Below are positions 17,160 to 28,299 of a stretch of DNA of 64,000 nt, piece after piece. A program made the position numbers and the translations under genes. A model generated the notes under the pieces. The model saw nothing but the letters and a program-made list of their open reading frames with translations, was not told the origin of the DNA and made no database searches. Source of the stretch: Antedon bifida (lineage: Eukaryota; Echinodermata; Crinoidea; Comatulida; Antedonidae). Within the stretch, counting starts at the first letter, position 1. Every line of letters begins with the position of its first letter. The DNA lies in contig OY727097.1 of assembly GCA_963402885.1 (NCBI GenBank), positions 21,142,001 to 21,206,000 on the forward strand, read 5' to 3'.

Positions 17160-18640
17160 GTTGCCTAAGACCCTCTGGGATGTTTTGGCAAATGTTGGAG
17201 GTCGGTTACCATAATTATTGAAATGCTTGCTATTCGTAAACTAAAACCTAAGTAAATCAATAACTCTTTCCACTGCATCCCGTTCAATACCCGTAGTACC
17301 ATAAGTCTTTCGAAAGTGGACGGCGTGCTGCACAGTCCGAACGGCATAACAGTTACATAGCGGCCACCTCGTAATTCGAATTCTACTGTTTAGCATTCTC
17401 GTCCAACTCCAATTGCCAATAACCGGAAAGCAAAGTCTAAGATAGAAAACCACTTTTCCCCCAATGATAATGCATCAAGAGAATCATCTATTCTGGGCAG
17501 CGGGGATGCATCTCTGAGAGTCAGGTCATTCGAAGCCTAGTCGACACATAATCGTTTAGTTCTCTTCATCGATACCAACACAACGTTCGAAGCCCAAAGG
17601 CTTTCTGTTGTTTCGATCACACCTCGTTCTAGCAAGTCCCGCACTTGGTTCTCTACTGTATCTCTGCCTGGTTCGCCATATGTCGGCGTGGGGTTTTGTT
17701 ACAGGGCGGCATTCTTGGTTTTTAGTCGCGTGGACGCGACTCTATAGTTCACTATGTCGGTCGGTTGGTCTGTCTGTCTGTCTGTCTGTCTGTCGGTCCG
17801 GTATCACTATGCGTTTTATCGCTTTCTGACCTTATCTTGATATCAGTTTAATCTAGCTAAGTCAATTTTTCACAGAATATTCCTTATGGCCAGGAATCGA
17901 TGTGGTTATGTTTTCACGGTGCGCAATAAAAAATTACGCGGTCTACGCACGATTTAACGAAATCACGTTTGTAATCATATCTTCACAACCATGAATCACA
18001 ATTAAATAAAATTTGGTACTCATAAATTTCAGGGCATGAATCATCATATGGCAATACAATTACGTGCGTAGCGCATGTAACGCATGCGTACGCGCGCTTA
18101 AAAAATTCTAAATTTATTTTCGATGAAATAAGAGTACGTTTCAGGCAATTTTAAGCGTTTACAAAATTGCCATGAGTGCGCAGGTTTTTGCGCGCGCATT
18201 GCGCGTTAAATGTTATTGCGCACTCTTTTTGCCCGATTTCTGTTTTCTTGACTTACTTTTCAACTCGAAATTACGTTATACGAGCACGTCAAATGTGACA
18301 GGCTACGCACGTGTAAATTAAAAAAATATAAATGTTTTTAAACATTTCAACATTTTTAAACATGTTCAGTAATTTCGGTCAGTATAGTTCACTATGTCGG
18401 TCGGTCGGTCTGTCTGTCGGTCCGGTATCACTATGCATTGTAGCACGCGACTTAATGGCTGTTGGCCTTGTTATATCGTGCTTTACTAGTCCGGGTCGTC
18501 AAAGATCGGCGTCACTGGCAGCAAATATGTCCTGATAATCGCAAATGCACAGATAACATGATACCATGCAATGTCTCGTGCTATCGACACATGACGCCAT
18601 TGGAGTGAGACGTTCCACTTGCGAGCTCCCTAGCCTATTA
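17160..18640 (-). pseudogene. Ty3/Gypsy retrotransposon pol fragment, split by another repeat
   Basis: Minus-strand frames, joined across stops and shifts, read CDYQDIFAASDADL and GLVKHDI (18475-18640), then DLLERGVIETTESLWASNVV, LRDASPLPRIDDSLDAL, EKWFSILDFA and MPFGLCSTPSTFERLM (17160-17660). These are the N-terminal and central blocks of a Ty3/Gypsy reverse transcriptase, including the conserved PFGLC..PSTFERLM region. The usual YLDD catalytic box is degraded to YLG. An unrelated repeat (about 17706-18470) separates the two parts. No long terminal repeats were found and several stop codons are present, so it is a dead fragment. Confidence 0.85.
17706..18470 (+). repeat. Interspersed repeat with TCGG/TCTG runs, inserted in the Gypsy fragment (copy A)
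   Basis: It starts near TTTTTAGTCGCGTGGACGCG and contains (TCGG)n(TCTG)n runs at 17757-17795 and again at 18397-18422, each followed by GTCCGGTATCACTATGC. It ends near ACGCGACTTAATGGCTGTTG. The interior (about 17850-18260) is GC-richer with many CGCG sites. It matches the repeat copy in a CDC45 intron (51786-51821 plus 53560-53870): AGCTAAGTCAATTTTTCA, AATTGCCATGAGTGC and TTTCTGTTTT are shared. No transposase frame is seen. The element class is unknown. Confidence 0.65.
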
Positions 18641-18659
18641 ATATTTATAATTTAAAACC

Positions 18660-19280
18660 ATGAAGAGAGTTACACGAGCTGCCGCTACCGCTGACGCTGA
18701 ACTACCTGAGGATGAATTGGACTTTCGCAAAAAAATTTTAGCAAAGCTATTGAAAATAACTCACTTAGAAACAGCTGAAAAAACCAACAAGAAAACCGTA
18801 GACCTATTAAACGCCAAAGTAAGTGCCCTTGAGAACGAAACATTAAAACTAAAGGTAAACATTAATAAAAACGAAAGATTTTCCAGACGCAACAATTTAC
18901 GTATTGTTGGAATAAAACACACTCAGTCAGAAAACTGTGTTGAAATTGTACATGATTTACTAAAGAAACATTTAAACTTTAATGAACCACCACAAATTGA
19001 AAGGGCACACCGTGACGGTAGGAACTATAATGCCGAAAAATCGCCCCATATTATAGTTAAAATGTTGTCCTACACAACAAAACTACACATATTGAAATCT
19101 AGACAAGCTGCACTCCGTAATGAATCTTTTTACATAATTGATGATCTTACAAAAGCTGATTTAATGGAAAAGAAAAAATGGAAGGCCGAGGTGAGACACC
19201 TCTACGAACAAGGAACCAAACTCAAGTTCTCTGCCGGAAAATGGCGGACCTCAGTAGGAGCTGTATACAAATTCCCGTGA
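18660..19280 (+). CDS. LINE ORF1, L1-type nucleic-acid chaperone (206 aa)
   Basis: An intact single-exon frame of 206 residues. Residues about 20-80 are charged and heptad-like (KTVDLLNAKVSALENETLKL), suggesting a coiled coil. They are followed by RFSRRNNLRIVGI and a basic domain with IERAHR, HIIVKMLSYTTKLHILKSR and a C-terminal KLKFSAGKWRTSVGAVYKF. This order (coiled coil, RRM-like core, C-terminal domain) is that of L1-type ORF1 proteins, which bind LINE RNA. It lies upstream of, and on the same strand as, the endonuclease-RT ORF at 20820. The 1.5 kb spacer is much longer than usual, so the two may belong to different insertions. No frame breaks were seen, unlike ORF2. Confidence 0.8.
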   Translation: MKRVTRAAATADAELPEDELDFRKKILAKLLKITHLETAEKTNKKTVDLLNAKVSALENETLKLKVNINKNERFSRRNNLRIVGIKHTQSENCVEIVHDLLKKHLNFNEPPQIERAHRDGRNYNAEKSPHIIVKMLSYTTKLHILKSRQAALRNESFYIIDDLTKADLMEKKKWKAEVRHLYEQGTKLKFSAGKWRTSVGAVYKFP

Positions 19281-19975
19281 ACGGTTAAACAGAAGCGTTT
19301 AGAATAAATGATTTATTTAGAAGTGAACTATATTTTTTCCCTTCTCTTTTCTTATTATTATAATGAACAATAGCTCGCATTATTAAACTATAATGCTTAT
19401 TTTAACACCTTTATTTTTAATTAAAACTATTGTTAACTATATTTCGTGAAGAATGTATGTTCCTTTGTTTTTCTTCTTCTCTCCTAATTTACATATTTCC
19501 CGAGCCGGCTGGAGCCTCGCTAATAATGCGGAACTGCACAAGCACATGTTAGCTAAATCGCACTATGTTTTTACTCGGGGTACTCGAGTCTAGGACTTAC
19601 TCATTTTCTCCTCTTCCATCTGGACACTATTGAGTAAAAAGTGCGATTTTTAAAGTACTACTCCTCCCTTATTCGTTGTAATATTGAGCTGGGATTTGGC
19701 ATGAATATACTACAGGGACATGTCCTCAAAGCTATAGAGCCATATTTTTAAATTTCAAACCGGATACAGCCATATCACGTCTCAAAGATGGTACCATATA
19801 GCCGTATTTGGTAGGTTATTGATGTGTATGTGACGTCATATCCCGTCTTATGACGTCATTACAGCTTCATTTGCTGTACACCGAGTATCGCACATTCGTG
19901 CTTATTTGTTAATTAATTTGTTTAATTAAGAAGACACAATGTGTGACACACACCACAGCGTTATGTAGTTATATG

Positions 19976-20048
19976 CGGCTTCTTGGCGAGTGGTTATCAC
20001 GTTTGCTTAACACGCAGAAGGTACCTGATTCGAGCCCGGGCGAAGGCT
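19976..20048 (+). pseudogene. tRNA-Val(AAC)-like segment 1
   Basis: It contains a D-arm-like GAGTGGTTATCACG, an anticodon loop TTAACAC (anticodon AAC) and a T-arm-like GATTCGAGCC. The acceptor stem is poor. It probably derives from a tRNA-Val sequence and may serve as an internal Pol III promoter or be a SINE head. Confidence 0.6.
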
Positions 20049-20265
20049 TTTTTTTAAAAAACTTTATGGTGAAAAGTACTGTATACGCAATATGATAATT
20101 ATACACAGTATATCTTATTTTTATTATTTTTTTAAATACTTATTTTGTGTAATCGGTAATTATCACTTTTACACACGTTTATTTTGCTTTGTGCTTATTA
20201 CCATATTTATTTGTAATTTAAATGGATTAAAAAACGTTGTGTAACCCACATTTTTAGTGTAAGAG

Positions 20266-20334
20266 GTTTCGTAGTGTAGTGGTTGTCAAGTCTGCTTAAC
20301 ACGCAGAAGGTCCCGGTTTGAGCCCTGACGAAAC
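20266..20334 (+). pseudogene. tRNA-Val(AAC)-like segment 2
   Basis: GTTTCGT at the start pairs perfectly with ACGAAAC at the end (7-bp acceptor stem). TGTAGTGGTTGTCAAG gives the D arm. TCTGC-TTAACAC-GCAGA gives a perfect 5-bp anticodon stem with anticodon AAC. The T arm (CCCGG TTTGAGC CCTGA) pairs poorly, so this is more likely a tRNA-derived repeat than a working tRNA. The 69-bp length is slightly short. Confidence 0.6.
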
Positions 20335-23118
20335 TTTTCTTTAACTTTATGGTAAAATATACTGTATACGTAATATGATATAGAGTATATCTCGTTTTAT
20401 TACTCGGGGTACCTGAGTCTAGGACTCTCTCATCTTTTCCTCTTCTTCTTCCAACTGGACACTATTGATAAAGTACTACTCCCACTCCTCCCTTATTCGT
20501 GGTAGTATTGAGCTCGGATTTGTCCTCAAGCTATAGAGCCGGATTTTTTAATTTCGAACCGGATGCAGCCATATCACGTCTCGAAGATGGTACCGTATAG
20601 CCGTATTTGGTAGCGCGGTTATTGATGTGTATGTGACGTTACATCCGGTCTTATGACGTCATTATAGCTTCTTTCGCTGTACCCCGAGCATTGCACATTC
20701 GTGCTTGTTAAATATGTTAAGTTTGTTTCGAATTATGTATTTCATTACCTGTTTTTACTTAAATATAATTATCTTTATACTTACTATTTTTTATGCAAAG
20801 CTTTTTTACATGTCATTAGATGTCAGATGACAATTCTTTAAATCATCTACCTTTTCACAGGTTAGATACATATCACGATGATTTACCTAAACTAAATCCA
20901 AATAAATTAGACAACTGTACATTCAATCCTTTTCTATATGATAAAGAAAGCTTAAAAAAAGAGACCGATTATTTAGCAAATTATCTAAATTGTAGATCTA
21001 ATACACTTGAAAATTGTGATCTTGTTGATTTTGCCAAATTTAATAGTATGGTTGATAACTATAATAGTACTAGCCTATCCCTCTTACATATTAATATCAG
21101 AAGTATATCAAACAAAACTGATAAACTTAAACATTTGATTGATTCTTTAAATTTGAAGTTCTCTGCGGTTGGTCTTTCTGAGACATGGCTGAACGATTCG
21201 AAAGCAATTCCATTTCTTAATGGTTACAATTTTTTTTCGAGCCATAGAACTAATGCTATTGGTGGAGGTGTTGGGTTTTTTTATTAGAGATGAACTAGAA
21301 ACTAAGATTCGTTATGATTTATCTCTCCCAAATGATTTATGTGATTCACTCTTTATTGAAATCAAATTAAAACAAAACAATAAAAAAAATAAAATAATAG
21401 GTATTATTTACAAGCCACCAAATTCAAATGTTGAAATTTTTTCACAAGAAATAGATAAACTACTTCATAAATTAAACAATTTAAATATGGATTACAACCT
21501 CATGGGAGACTTTAACATTGATCTCTTAAAATCACAACATCATAACCTTATTAATAAATATTTTTCTACAATTTTATCAAACTCTTTTTTTCCAACTATA
21601 TCCAAACCTACACGAATAACCAATCATAGTTCAACATTGTTAGATCACTTTTATACAAATCAAATTAACTCAAAAATAGACTCTGGAGTGTTACTGATAT
21701 ATCTGACCACCTTCCTATTTATCATATTATCCATAACGATTTAGATTTTTATCCAAAAACCATTCAATATTCTTATTTTATAAATGACATAGATTTTCTA
21801 TGTAATGATTTACAAAATGAAGATTGGTCAAGTATCTATAATTGTGATCCTAAACTATCATTTAATCTGTTCATTGAAAAATTTATCTTAATCCATAACA
21901 AACATCTTTCTATCAGAAAATCCTCAAAAAGTAAATCCTTTAAACAGCCATGGATGACAAAATCTATTCTTAAATGTAGCCAACGTAAACACAAGTTATA
22001 TAAAAAATTTATTAAATCTCAAAAAAAGTTGTGACAAATTAACGTATAAAAGATATAATAATATATTTAATTTTTTGTGCAAAAACGCCAAAGAGAAATA
22101 TTTTCACAATAAATTTGACCAAGCTAAATCTAATCTCAAAGCAACATGGGATATTATAAATTCAGCAATAAATCCAAACAAAGGTAAAAAAATGATCCAT
22201 TAGTCCTACAAACAGAAGATAAACGTATAGATAATATAAATGATATTTGTGAACAATTCAATTCATACTTTTCCAATATTGGTTCTACCGTTGCAACCTC
22301 TCTAAGTAAATGTAATGTTGACCCTCATACATATTAACACCTGCTACTGAACTTGAAGTGTCTGATATAATAAAAGGACTTGACTCTAAAAAAGGATCTG
22401 GTTATGATAATCTAACTAACTCTGTTCTTAAACAAGTATATCCTTTTATTTTAAGTCATTTAACATATGCTATAAATACTTCATTCTCTACAGGTATTGT
22501 ACCTACACAATTAAAAATCGCAAAAGTTATCCCAGTCTTTAAAAAGGGAAACCCTGAATCTATCACTAATTATAGACCTATTTCCATTCTTCCTGTAATT
22601 TCAAAAATTATTGAAAAAATGATGCATTCTAGACTGTATAATTACCTTAATAAATATAATCTGTTAACTCATAGCCAATATGGATTTAGGTCAAATCATT
22701 CAACTTGTCATGCTATTCTAGAATTAGTAAGTTCTATAAATAAAGCATTCGAAAACAATAAACTTTTGTTAAGTACATTTCTCGACCTATCTAAAGCGTT
22801 TGATGTAGTAAACCATTCAATATTATTATTAGAGGTATTGCACTTGAATGGTTCAAGAATTATCTTAATGACCGCAAACAATTTGTACAAATCAATAATT
22901 GTAAGTCATCTGCAAGTCAGGTTACATGTGGAGTGCCACAGGGTTCTGTTTTGGGCCCCTTGTTATTTTTAATTTATGTAAATGACTTATCTCAAGTAAC
23001 TTACAATTTACGTGTGATCTCATTTGCAGATGACACAACAGTTTTTTTCCAACATGATAATAAATGAATGATAATAATGATTATAAAAATAATGAATTAC
23101 AAACAATTAGCACCTGGG

Positions 23119-24732
23119 TTGGCATTTATCAATATTTGCTTATATTTTTGCTTAAGCTGAAATATTTAAGAAGTGCTTAAGCAAATAACTTAAGCTTATT
23201 TATCAAACCGTCTTAGCAGAAAAATTGTCTTAGGTAAATTTTACTTTGCACATGCGCAAAATTAAACTCTAGAGGGCAGCAAATTATGTCTTAAGACGAA
23301 AAATCCTTGCTTACGCATGCGCATTAGCTTTTTTCTCTTAGCGATGGCGGCGCTATAACATTTTATCTCCCAGAGCCATATATATAAAGAGTTACGACAT
23401 TGGATTATAGTCACGTGATATGCAGATCAATTTGTGTCAAACTTGTCTCCGTTATTGCATGTAAAGTATAGGAGCAAGAAAATACTTTAAATTTTTTCTT
23501 ATATTTAAAAAAATGTAATTGCACATTTTACGGTGAAATATCGATGTGCACAGCGTACAGAAGTACTTGCGGCAAAGAATATTGCGCGCGCGTGCGCTAG
23601 TACATTATAAAGTTCGATTGATTGAATTTGGAACGAAACATCCTATAACTACGTCCTATTAATAACAATTATGTAATATTTTCAATTCATAATGCATGCT
23701 TTGATGACTAAATAAAATAATAAAGTGTCGTAGATATATTTGTTAATATATTGAATAGGGTATGAACAATATTAAAATAATAAAGGCAAATTATTACAAA
23801 TGAAATGATGAACGAGTCTCTGAAAGTTTGTGTCAAAAACACACAGAGAGCCATATACTGTATAAAAAGAGGGGTGAATTTGTGTGTTTTTTGTATTGGT
23901 TCATGCTTTGATGTATCCTGACTTGCATGTAGGCCTTAGCATTTATTCTTTTGTTATTATAGACACAATATATATACGTTACCAAATTAATACCATTAAT
24001 AAAATTAATTACTAAAATAAAAACGGAATATAAGCGTTATTTCATAGACAAAAAAATCTAAACATAATGCATGAACTATAGGAAAACGCTATACAAAAGA
24101 GACGCGCGCGCCCTCAGCGTGCGAATTTTTTGACACAAAAATGGCTTCTAATTTTCATTGTCGTAACTCTTTATATATATGGCTCTGTTATCTCCGTATT
24201 TTCACTCCCAACTATTGTTTTTATTACTTGAAATAGAGAAAGAGCACAACAGTCGGAAATACATACGAAAATCATTCGCTCTAAACTTAAATCAAATCAA
24301 CATTTATTTATTTTTATCAATGACAGCGACCCTTGGCAGCCGATACAGTTTTCTAAAAGTTAGTCAAATAAGTCGTACCTATCCCGAAAATATTAGTTTT
24401 GCTCGTCCAATTTCTAGGCCATCTTTATGAAGATCGATATCATTATTTTAGCGTCCGTAGTACAGGGGAAAACGCACTAACGTAGCCTTTCCGAATGTTC
24501 AATGTTCCGGCCTAGCGCGCTCGCGTTGTCAAAAAAGAATGTTTCTGTTGCAGAAATGAGATAAGACGAAATTTGTCATCTTAAGGCAGGGTGTTGTTCG
24601 TCTTAGATTTAAGACAAAATTAAGCACATTTTTTTGCTTAGATATATTGATAAATCTGACTTAGGCAAAATCAAGGATTTAAGGCAAAGTTAAGACGATT
24701 TTTTTGCTAAGCGAGTTTGATAAATCCGGCCC
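23119..24732. mobile_element. PIF/Harbinger-like element inserted in the LINE ORF2
   Basis: The left end is GGTTGGCATTTATCAA and the right end, reverse-complemented, is GGGCCGGATTTATCAA. The LINE sequence on the two sides joins across a 3-bp duplication CTG (23116-23118 and 24733-24735). A 3-bp target duplication with GG-starting repeats fits PIF/Harbinger. Subterminal regions are rich in CTTAAGC/GTCTTA motifs in opposite orientations. There is no transposase frame, and its own sequence without the nested hAT element is about 0.8 kb, so it is non-autonomous. A 5-bp CCTGG duplication is an alternative reading of the same ends. Confidence 0.75.
23371..24187. mobile_element. hAT-like non-autonomous element nested in the Harbinger-like element
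   Basis: The ends are CAGAGCCATATATATAAAGA and its near-exact inverse (TCTTTATATATATGGCTCTG), continuing to GTTACGAC/GTCGTAAC, an inverted repeat of about 28 bp. It is flanked by a perfect 8-bp duplication TTATCTCC (23363-23370 and 24188-24195). CAG-starting ends and 8-bp duplications are hAT hallmarks. The 817-bp interior has no transposase and contains two CG-rich patches. It inserted after the Harbinger-like element, so it is the youngest of this stack. Confidence 0.85.
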
Positions 24733-25845
24733 CTGGTTTATTGCAAACAAATTGCTGATTAACTTAACAAAAACAAATTGTATTGTCTTTCATTCTCATA
24801 AAAAAAGAATAAAATTCAATAACAATCATAATATTTTACTAAATGGTGTTAAAATCACTCGAAAAAGTGAAGTATTATTCCTGGGTGTTTTGATAAATGA
24901 ACATCTAAACTGGACAGGTCATCAACATTATATAGCAAATAAGATTTCCAAGAGTATTGGTGTAATAAATAAGCTTAAACATTTTTTCCCTTATAATATT
25001 TTAATACAACTTTATAACACACTTGTACTCCTCCATTTACAATACTGTAACCTTATTTGGGCAGCTGATTACCCATCTCATCTTGATAAACTATTAAAGT
25101 TGCAAAAACGTGTAATTTGAATTATGCATTCAGCTCCATTTGATTCTCATTCTGAACCATTGTTTAAGAAATCAAATATTCTTAAAATTACTGATATCCA
25201 TAACATTCAAATCTCTATTTTTATGTTTAAATTTAAGGGCTCACTACCTAGACCTATTCTTGAATTGTTTTCTAAATCTACTGTTATAGACAGATATAAA
25301 TTTAGAAATCCACGTAAGATACTTGTACCACTTGTTAGATTAACCAAATCTAAATATTGTATAACCTTCTCAGGACCAACTCTGTGGAATGATTTAGATG
25401 ATAAATTTACTGACTGTAAAATTTAATAATTTTTAAGAAATGTATAAAGTATTTTTATTTGTCTAATTACCATGAGTAAAAATATAAATGTCATTTACAT
25501 ATATTTATTTTCATAATTACTTATATAATTTGAAGTTTAAATAAGGCGTATACCTTTTTCCTTATTAAACTATTTCTAATATTTGTTTTTTTAGGGGTCT
25601 GATTGAGACAAGTTTAAAAAATACTTCTAAACCAGATCCCAGCCAAAAAATAAGTAGAAATATTATGTTAAAATGTTTAATATTTATGTTAAATAATATG
25701 TTTTTTGGTTGAATAAATATTACGAAACAAACAATAACTGTGTCAGCCAAAATCACTTTCTTTCGAGTAGCTCGTACATGCTTCCGATGAGTCGATGGCC
25801 GAGCGGTTAAGAAGGGAGATTAAGAAAAATTCGCCCCAACCGACT

Positions 25846-26865
25846 TATAGTGTACATATCAAATGTTGACAATACTGTAAATACATATTAAAGATGTATT
25901 GTCAGATACATATATATATTGTTGTTGTTTATATATAATTTGTTATTGAGCTATGGAGAATTACTTTTTTTTTTCCCGAAATAAAAGATGAATGAATGAA
26001 TTAGGGTTGTTAGGGTTGAGGGAAGAGGATGGATGCAAAAATTAACAATTTTTAAATATATTATTTTATCCACTTAGTATTGAAATATTTGTTTTCATGT
26101 TTAATAAATAATATACCACTAATAAAACTGTCATAGTCGATTGTAAGTACATATATGTAACGATACACCACTACGACGTTTATATTTTTTTTGTAATTAT
26201 TAATTAATACAAACGTTGAAAAGCAACACACTCACAGTAAGAAATTTGCGCTTCAAATGGCGACCAACATGGTTAAAGATGTATTGTATATATTATATAT
26301 ATTCAAAAACAGACTTTGATTATTTTATTTTGTAGTTTTAATAAAGTTAATCACTTCAATAGAAAAAAAACGAAAAAAAATAATGTTTTCACTTATAAAA
26401 TGACAAAATAAATTTTAAAATTCAACCAAAAATCCATTGGCTGGCTGATCATTTTTTTGCTTTAAATTACATTTTTTTCGATCCAATTTTTGGTCAAAGT
26501 GGATAACTATTATGTTACATTAAAATGGAATGTTCAACAAACATTTTTTAAAGAATTATTTTTTCAGGGGGACAATACATCTTTAATATGTATTTACAGG
26601 AATCCATCTGGATCAGGAAGACCCCCAATTTTAATAGAGATGAGGGTGGTTACAAACTCAGTCAAGTGTGGACCAATGTGTTGACCCCGTCATCTAGAGG
26701 TCAACTGTGACATGCGTGTCACTACACTTTGAGAAAGCAAACTGATAGTTGGCGAAACGTCAGGTAAATAAAATAATCGTTATTTACTATTACTATTACG
26801 GTTGAGATATAATTAACTATTATATTGTATTTACAGTATTGTCCAAATTTGATATGTACACTATA
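25846..26865. mobile_element. Nested inverted-repeat (MITE-like) elements beyond the LINE 3' end
   Basis: Three layers can be paired. The outer ends are TATAGTGTACATATCAAA at 25846 and its inverse ending at 26865, followed inwards by GACAATACTGTAAATACA. An inner pair is CTGTAAATACATATTAAAGA at about 25874 and its inverse at about 26572-26599. A third copy of TTAAAGATGTATTG starts at 26273 and forms a short element with the inverse at 26572-26586. The recurring end, TA followed by AAGATGTATTGTC, fits a Tc1/mariner-type MITE with TA target. Related ends occur at 27914-28295 and 32609. No coding frame is present. Confidence 0.6.
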
Positions 26866-27913
26866 ACTACAGTACTGCAATACTATATCTAAAGGTTTTA
26901 AGTTTATCCTCTAAGGGCCCTTAAATTTACCTACTTGTGTTATACCAAATGATTATACAGTACTGGGAGACTCGAGACTTGGAATGTTCCATTCATTGCC
27001 AAGCAATTTTTGTATAAATCTATCAAAATAGTAAAAAAATAGAGAAAATCGGTTTGTCATCAACATTATGATGCTGTACTCAAGTTGTTTGGCCTGTTTT
27101 CAGCTATTAAAAACAATTATCGTAGAAGGAGATAGGTAAATGCGAAGCATCCTCGTATTACTGTGTCCGGGTATTTTTCAGCATCGACATCCATTAGATC
27201 GGAAAACACCCCTATTTTGGGGGAATCGTTGAACCTAAATTCGTTTTAATTGTCAGTAACTATTATCTAACTCGAACTAAATTAGTAAACAGGGTTATGT
27301 AGGCGGTTAAAATCAGTACCGAACGTACGAACCAACTTTATAACCATCGAGTAACCGAATTTTGCCCTTACGTAAATTTATATATAGATACGTCATATTG
27401 AATTTAAATATTAATTGTTATCCGTTTTTTAATGTAACTTCAATATTTTATAAGCCTTTGTTCAATTTTAATCTGTATCTTATTTTTACGATTACAATAA
27501 ATATCAATACAATAATTAGAGCCAATTTAGGTGTGTTACGGTAATATACAAATAATTAATCTTAGCTATAAATAGAGGTTTACGTTCAATGCATGGTGGA
27601 TAGAATCCCAGCCTAGACAGAGCCGATGCCTGTACAATTTCTGATTTTAAATTTTAAAAACCATATTTATCATTATTTGCAATTAAGTATTTTGTTCTGT
27701 TTTGTTTACACCGTACCCATTCTAGTTCTAGTTTATTCCACAGTTAATCTGCCACTTCTAGTCAACTACTAAACTAAAGTATGTTGTAATTGTTGAGCAA
27801 AGTCAAACTGTCACGGACGGCTATTTCCTTCATGGTCTTACGACAAATCCCTGTTCTGTCGATTCACTTGTCATGTTCAAAAACAATCATTTTTTGATAT
27901 TTTTTTTTTATTG

Positions 27914-28295
27914 TTTAAAGATATATGCCTATTCTCCAGTGAAAAAATAAATTTTAAAATGATTTTGTTGAATATGATGCCATTTCACCGGTGGCCATTT
28001 TAATGTAGGCCTAACAATAATGTTTTTTTTTTATATGTTTGATCAGTATAAATTAGTGTTCAATTAATTCATTATTATTCCTGTATTTGCCTTGTAATCA
28101 GGCGATGACCTGAATTTAAATGTTTTATTGAATAAAGAAAAGTCACACATTTACTTTGACCAAAAATTGGATGAAAAATAGAATTATTTACATGAACAAT
28201 TTTAATCCAAAGCAAAACAAACATTTAGATTGAATTTAACCGTTTATTTTGTCTTTTTAAGTGAAAAATGGTTTTTGTGGACAATACATCTTTAA
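27914..28295. mobile_element. MITE of the TTTAAAGATGTATTGTC family
   Basis: The left end is GTTTAAAGATATATGCC and the right end, reverse-complemented, is GTTTAAAGATGTATTGTCC. They bound about 380 bp of AT-rich sequence with no frame. This is the same family as the elements at 25846-26865. Confidence 0.55.
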
Positions 28296-28299
28296 ACAA

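Larger units (their letters stand above)
19560..20725 (+). repeat. Two tandem ~840-bp units with CRE-like sites and tRNA-Val-like segments
   Basis: The stretch 19560-19910 is repeated at about 20400-20720: both run through ACTCGGGGTAC, GTCTAGGACT, TGGACACTATTGA, AAGTACTACTC, the TCACGTCTC..AGATGGTACC block, ATAGCCGTATTTGGTAG, GATGTGTATGTGACGT, CTTATGACGTCATTA and GCACATTCGTGCTT. Between and after them lie tRNA-Val-like segments. The second unit ends about 100 bp before the ORF2 start at 20820, so the units may be promoter monomers (5' UTR repeats) of the LINE, with TGACGTCA sites as plausible activator sites. This is inference. Confidence 0.75.
20820..25426 (+). pseudogene. LINE ORF2 (endonuclease plus reverse transcriptase), frameshifted and interrupted
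   Basis: This is a non-LTR retrotransposon polyprotein, broken by frameshifts near 21285, 21690, 22330 and 22830 and by a DNA transposon at 23119-24732. Endonuclease (EEP) motifs are LLHINIRSIS, GLSETWLND, GIIYKPPNS, LMGDFNIDLL and TLLDHFYTN. Reverse-transcriptase motifs are VIPVFKKGNPESITNYRPIS, SQYGFRSNHSTCHAI, FLDLSKAFDVVNHSILL, GVPQGSVLGPLLFLIYVNDL and the catalytic ISFADDTTVF. Past the insertion come IANKLLINLTKTNCIVF, FLGVLINEHLNW and a C-terminal TFSGPTLWNDLDDKF. The motif set fits a CR1/L2-like clade. The 3' UTR runs to about 26000 and ends in AATAAAAGATGAATGAATGA. Rejoining the flanks across the insertion restores the frame (TISTW-FIANKLL). Confidence 0.9.

Noticed and set aside
25787-25815. 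tRNA-Leu/Ser-like 5' half (GTCGATGGCCGAGCGGTTAA)
   Set aside because: The A-box part is convincing, but no anticodon arm or B box follows. At most it is a truncated SINE head.
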